Source of the DNA: Blastococcus capsensis
GTDB lineage: Bacteria; Actinomycetota; Actinomycetes; Mycobacteriales; Geodermatophilaceae
Length of the DNA stretch: 64,000 bases
Reading direction: 5' to 3'
NCBI RefSeq assembly: GCF_030165005.1
Contig: NZ_JASNNW010000007.1
Coordinates: 1 to 64,000 of the forward strand
Shown here piece by piece: positions 61,244-64,000 of this stretch (position 1 is its first letter; each line of letters opens with the position of its first letter). Position numbers and translations under genes: made by a program. The notes beneath the pieces are model-generated. The model had not been told where the DNA came from. It ran no database searches and worked only from the letters and a program-made list of their open reading frames with translations.

Positions 61244-63355
61244 ATGACCCAGGTATGGCCCGGCAGTGCCTATCCCCTCGGCGCCACGTACGACGGCACC
61301 GGAACCAACTTCGCGATCTTCAGCGAGGTGGCCGAGAAGGTAGAGCTGTGCCTGTTCGACGACGAGGGCAACGAGGAGCGCATCCGCCTGCCCGAGATGG
61401 ACGGGTACGTGTGGCACGCCTTCCTGCCCGGGGTCCACCCCGGCCAGAAGTACGGCTACCGCGTGCACGGGCCCTACGACCCCGAGCAGGGCCTGCGCTG
61501 CAACCCGAGCAAGCTCCTCCTGGACCCCTACGCCAAGGCGATCGACGGCCAGGTCGCCTGGCATCCCTCGGTCTTCGGCTACGACTTCGAGACCCAGGAG
61601 CGCAATGACGAGGACTCGGCGCCGCACATGCCGAAGTCCGTCGTCGTCAACCCGTACTTCGACTGGGGCGTCGACCGCCCGCCGAAGACCCCCTACAACA
61701 AGACGGTCATCTACGAGGCCCACGTCAAGGGCCTGACGATGACCCATCCGCGGATCCCGGAGGAGTTGCGCGGCACGTACGCAGCCATCGCGCACCCGGC
61801 GATCATCGAGCACCTCACCGAACTGGGGATCACCGCGATCGAGCTCATGCCGGTGCACCGGTTCGTGCAGGACGACACCCTCCAGCAGAAGGGCCTGCGC
61901 AACTACTGGGGCTACAACACGATCGGCTTCTTCGCGCCACACGACGAGTACGCCAGCGACACCACGGCGGGCCAGCAGGTGCAGGAGTTCAAGGGGATGG
62001 TGCGGACCCTGCACGAGGCCGGCATCGAGGTCATCCTCGACGTCGTCTACAACCACACCGCCGAGGGCAACCACCTCGGCCCGACGCTGTCGTTCAAGGG
62101 CATCGACAACCAGGCCTACTACCGGCTGGTCGAGGACGACAAGCAGTACTACATGGACTACACCGGCACCGGGAACACCCTCAACGTCCGGACGCCGCAG
62201 TCGCTGCAGCTGATCATGGACTCGCTGCGCTACTGGATCACCGAGATGCACGTCGACGGTTTCCGCTTCGACCTCGCCTCCACCCTGGCCCGCGAGCTGC
62301 ACGCCGTCGACCGGCTGGCTGCGTTCTTCGACCTGGTGCACCAGGACCCGATCATCAGCCAGGTCAAGCTGATCGCCGAGCCGTGGGACGTCGGCGAGGG
62401 CGGCTACCAGGTGGGCAACTTCCCGGCGCTGTGGACCGAGTGGAACGGCAAGTACCGCGACACCGTCCGCGACTTCTGGCGGGGCGAGGGCGGGACCATC
62501 GGTGAGTTCGCCGACCGGATCTCCGGGTCGTCGGACCTCTACCAGCACTCGGGACGGCGTCCGATGGCGAGCATCAACTTCGTCACCGCGCACGACGGCT
62601 TCACCCTCAACGACCTCGTCTCCTACAACGAGAAGCACAACGAGGCCAACGGCGAGGACAACAACGACGGCGAGAGCCACAACCGCAGCTGGAACTGCGG
62701 CGTCGAGGGCGCGACCGACGATCCGGAGATCCTGCACCTGCGGGCCCAGCAGCGGCGCAACTTCATCGCCACGCTGATGCTCAGCCAGGGGGTGCCGATG
62801 CTGCTGCACGGCGACGAGCTCGGTCGCAGCCAGGGCGGCAACAACAACGGCTACTGCCAGGACTCCGAGCTCACCTGGATCGACTGGGAGAACGTCGACG
62901 AGGGCCTGCTGGAGTTCACCAGGGCCGTCACCAAGCTCCGCAGCGAGCACTCGACGTTCCGCCGTCGCCGGTTCTTCCACGGCCGTCCGGTCCGCCGGGG
63001 ACTCGGCGATCCCGTGCCGGACATCGCCTGGCTGACGCCCGCCGGCGAGGAGATGGCGGAGGACGACTGGGACGCCGCCTACGCCAAGTCCCTGGCCGCC
63101 TACCTCAACGGCGTCGGCATCCGGGAGATGGACGAGCGCGGCGAGTACGTCACCGACGACCACTTCTACCTGGCGTTCAACGCCTCGCACGAGCCGCTCG
63201 ACTTCACCCTGCCCAGCGACGACTACTGCCAGAACTGGACGACTGTCCTCGACACGGCGGAGATGAACGAGGTCGAGCCGGTGGAGATCAAGCCGGGCGA
63301 CACCGTGACGGTCCAGGGCCGCTCGATCGTCGTGCTCCAGGGGCCCGCGCAGTGA
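61244..63355 (+). CDS. glgX: Glycogen debranching enzyme GlgX/TreX
   Basis: This 703-residue GH13 enzyme cuts alpha-1,6 branches. An N-terminal CBM48 part (YPLGATYDGTGTNFAIFSE) precedes the barrel with catalytic Asp343 (VDGFRFDLAS), Glu379 (IAEPWDVG) and Asp451 (TAHDGFTLND). ATG 61244 has AGGAGG eleven bases upstream. Followed by treY, it would feed the TreX-TreY-TreZ route that turns glycogen chains into trehalose. The TGA overlaps the GTG of a junction cassette. Confidence 0.96.
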   Translation: MTQVWPGSAYPLGATYDGTGTNFAIFSEVAEKVELCLFDDEGNEERIRLPEMDGYVWHAFLPGVHPGQKYGYRVHGPYDPEQGLRCNPSKLLLDPYAKAIDGQVAWHPSVFGYDFETQERNDEDSAPHMPKSVVVNPYFDWGVDRPPKTPYNKTVIYEAHVKGLTMTHPRIPEELRGTYAAIAHPAIIEHLTELGITAIELMPVHRFVQDDTLQQKGLRNYWGYNTIGFFAPHDEYASDTTAGQQVQEFKGMVRTLHEAGIEVILDVVYNHTAEGNHLGPTLSFKGIDNQAYYRLVEDDKQYYMDYTGTGNTLNVRTPQSLQLIMDSLRYWITEMHVDGFRFDLASTLARELHAVDRLAAFFDLVHQDPIISQVKLIAEPWDVGEGGYQVGNFPALWTEWNGKYRDTVRDFWRGEGGTIGEFADRISGSSDLYQHSGRRPMASINFVTAHDGFTLNDLVSYNEKHNEANGEDNNDGESHNRSWNCGVEGATDDPEILHLRAQQRRNFIATLMLSQGVPMLLHGDELGRSQGGNNNGYCQDSELTWIDWENVDEGLLEFTRAVTKLRSEHSTFRRRRFFHGRPVRRGLGDPVPDIAWLTPAGEEMAEDDWDAAYAKSLAAYLNGVGIREMDERGEYVTDDHFYLAFNASHEPLDFTLPSDDYCQNWTTVLDTAEMNEVEPVEIKPGDTVTVQGRSIVVLQGPAQ

Positions 63356-63432
63356 GCGAGCTGGCGAGCTCACCAGGGGGCACAGCACCGCCGGGAACGC
63401 GGCCGACGAGCGGCAGCGAGGAGGACTCGTGA
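63352..63432 (+). CDS. Junction cassette: 26-codon ORF between glgX and treY
   Basis: GTG 63352 overlaps the glgX TGA, and TGA 63430-63432 overlaps treY GTG 63429 (GTGA at both ends). The peptide starts MSELASSPGGTAPPG and ends TSGSEEDS. GCAGCGAGGAGG near its end is the treY ribosome site. Length and the six invariant codons match the other copies. Confidence 0.6.
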   Translation: MSELASSPGGTAPPGTRPTSGSEEDS

Positions 63433-64000
63433 CCGACCCGATCCAGGTGCCCGGCAGCGTACGACGCCGCGAGGTGCCCGCGGCCACCTACCGGCTGCAG
63501 GTGCACGCGGGCTTCCCGCTGCAGGACGCCGCCGACGTCGCGGGCTACCTCGCCGACCTGGGCGTGACCCACGCCTACTCCTCCCCCCTGCTGCGCTCGG
63601 CCGAGGGCAGCACGCACGGCTACGACACCGTCGACCACGCCCACATCGACGAGGCCCGGGGCGGGCAGGCCGGCTTCGACCGGTTCGTCGCGGCGCTGCA
63701 CGAGCAGGGCCTCGGCCTGGTGCTGGACCTGGTGCCCAACCACATGGGCAGCGGAACGGACGCAGCCGACCCGTTCGTCTCGAACTGGTGGTGGGACGTC
63801 CTCCAGCACGGCCAGGAGAGCGCTCATGCGTCGGCGTTCGACATCGACTGGGAGTTCGGCGGGGGCAAGGTCCGCATCCCCGTGCTCGGTTCGGGCGACG
63901 ACGTCGAGAAGCTCGAGGTGGTGGACGGCGAGCTGCGGTACTACGACAACCGCTTCCCCGTGGCACCAGGCACCGAGCAAGGCAGCCCGCAGGAGGTGCA
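63429..64000 (+). CDS. treY: Malto-oligosyltrehalose synthase, N-terminal part
   Basis: This gene runs off the right edge; 190 codons are visible. The GH13 start AATYRLQVHAGFPLQDAADV, GVTHAYSSPLLRSAEGSTHGYDTVDH and LVLDLVPNHMG are typical of TreY, which turns the reducing end of maltodextrins into a trehalosyl unit that TreZ then releases. GTG 63429 is fixed by the cassette overlap and GAGGAGG upstream. The remaining domains and treZ are expected beyond the window. Confidence 0.93.
   Translation, partial: MTDPIQVPGSVRRREVPAATYRLQVHAGFPLQDAADVAGYLADLGVTHAYSSPLLRSAEGSTHGYDTVDHAHIDEARGGQAGFDRFVAALHEQGLGLVLDLVPNHMGSGTDAADPFVSNWWWDVLQHGQESAHASAFDIDWEFGGGKVRIPVLGSGDDVEKLEVVDGELRYYDNRFPVAPGTEQGSPQEV

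Noticed and set aside
61103..63487. 794-codon open frame opposite glgX
   Set aside because: Shadow of glgX.

Overview
The window is high-GC actinobacterial chromosome. The HNH/DUF222 gene at the left edge, the many GTG starts, the 1- and 4-base stop/start overlaps, the -10 boxes of form TANNNT set 6-8 bases before start codons, and the gene order all point to Actinomycetota. Geodermatophilaceae (Blastococcus, Geodermatophilus, Modestobacter) is my best guess from gene content; this is inference, with no marker gene to prove it. I see no rRNA, tRNA, CRISPR array, prophage or insertion sequence.

Layout. 1-8.8 kb: partial DUF222 gene, PAP2-sirtuin pair, aconitase-SDR-chelatase run, DUF881 protein. 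8.3-14.1 kb (minus strand): NTF2-like protein, ABC exporter, enoyl-CoA hydratase, small HTH protein, ABC-F ATPase. 14.2-16.1 kb: large membrane protein. 16.2-23.3 kb (minus): complete SUF iron-sulfur operon sufR-B-D-Rieske-C-S-U-T. 23.4-26.8 kb: heme A synthesis (ctaA, ctaB) around a DUF559 protein. 27.1-35.9 kb (plus): pentose phosphate operon tkt-tal-pgi-zwf-opcA-pgl. 35.9-47.1 kb (minus): rbpA, secG, a solute-binding protein, tpiA-pgk-gapA, then whiA-yvcK-rapZ-uvrC. 47.3-60.7 kb: small membrane protein, uvrA, amidase, metallo-hydrolase, S9 peptidase, two terC genes each behind a manganese riboswitch, uvrB. 61.2-64 kb: glgX and the start of treY (glycogen to trehalose). The 27-61 kb part follows the gene order I know from other actinobacteria such as Streptomyces.

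The most unusual signal is a family of tiny translated-looking cassettes at gene junctions. Six intact copies (two tandem pairs and two singles) each hold exactly 26 codons plus a stop. They share codons at positions 3, 5, 19, 20, 22 and 23, and their stop codon overlaps the next start by four bases (GTGA). They lie between HTH and ech, tal and pgi, zwf and opcA, and glgX and treY. A seventh copy, before the NTF2-like gene, is 80 instead of 81 bases and so frameshifted. They look like inserted translational-coupling modules that carry the ribosome from one gene to the next and supply the Shine-Dalgarno of the next gene, but a REP-like repeat that happens to stay open is the main alternative. 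Two further short ORFs, at tkt/tal and just before zwf, look functionally similar but are not of the same sequence family.

Other points worth attention: two tandem terC genes with separate yybP-ykoY riboswitches that share a Shine-Dalgarno-masking helix; a SufR-type operator lying on the sufR start codon; an SDR that lacks the catalytic Tyr and Lys; a 500-base leader region before glgX with a promoter and a perfect 12-bp hairpin; and several probable leaderless genes.
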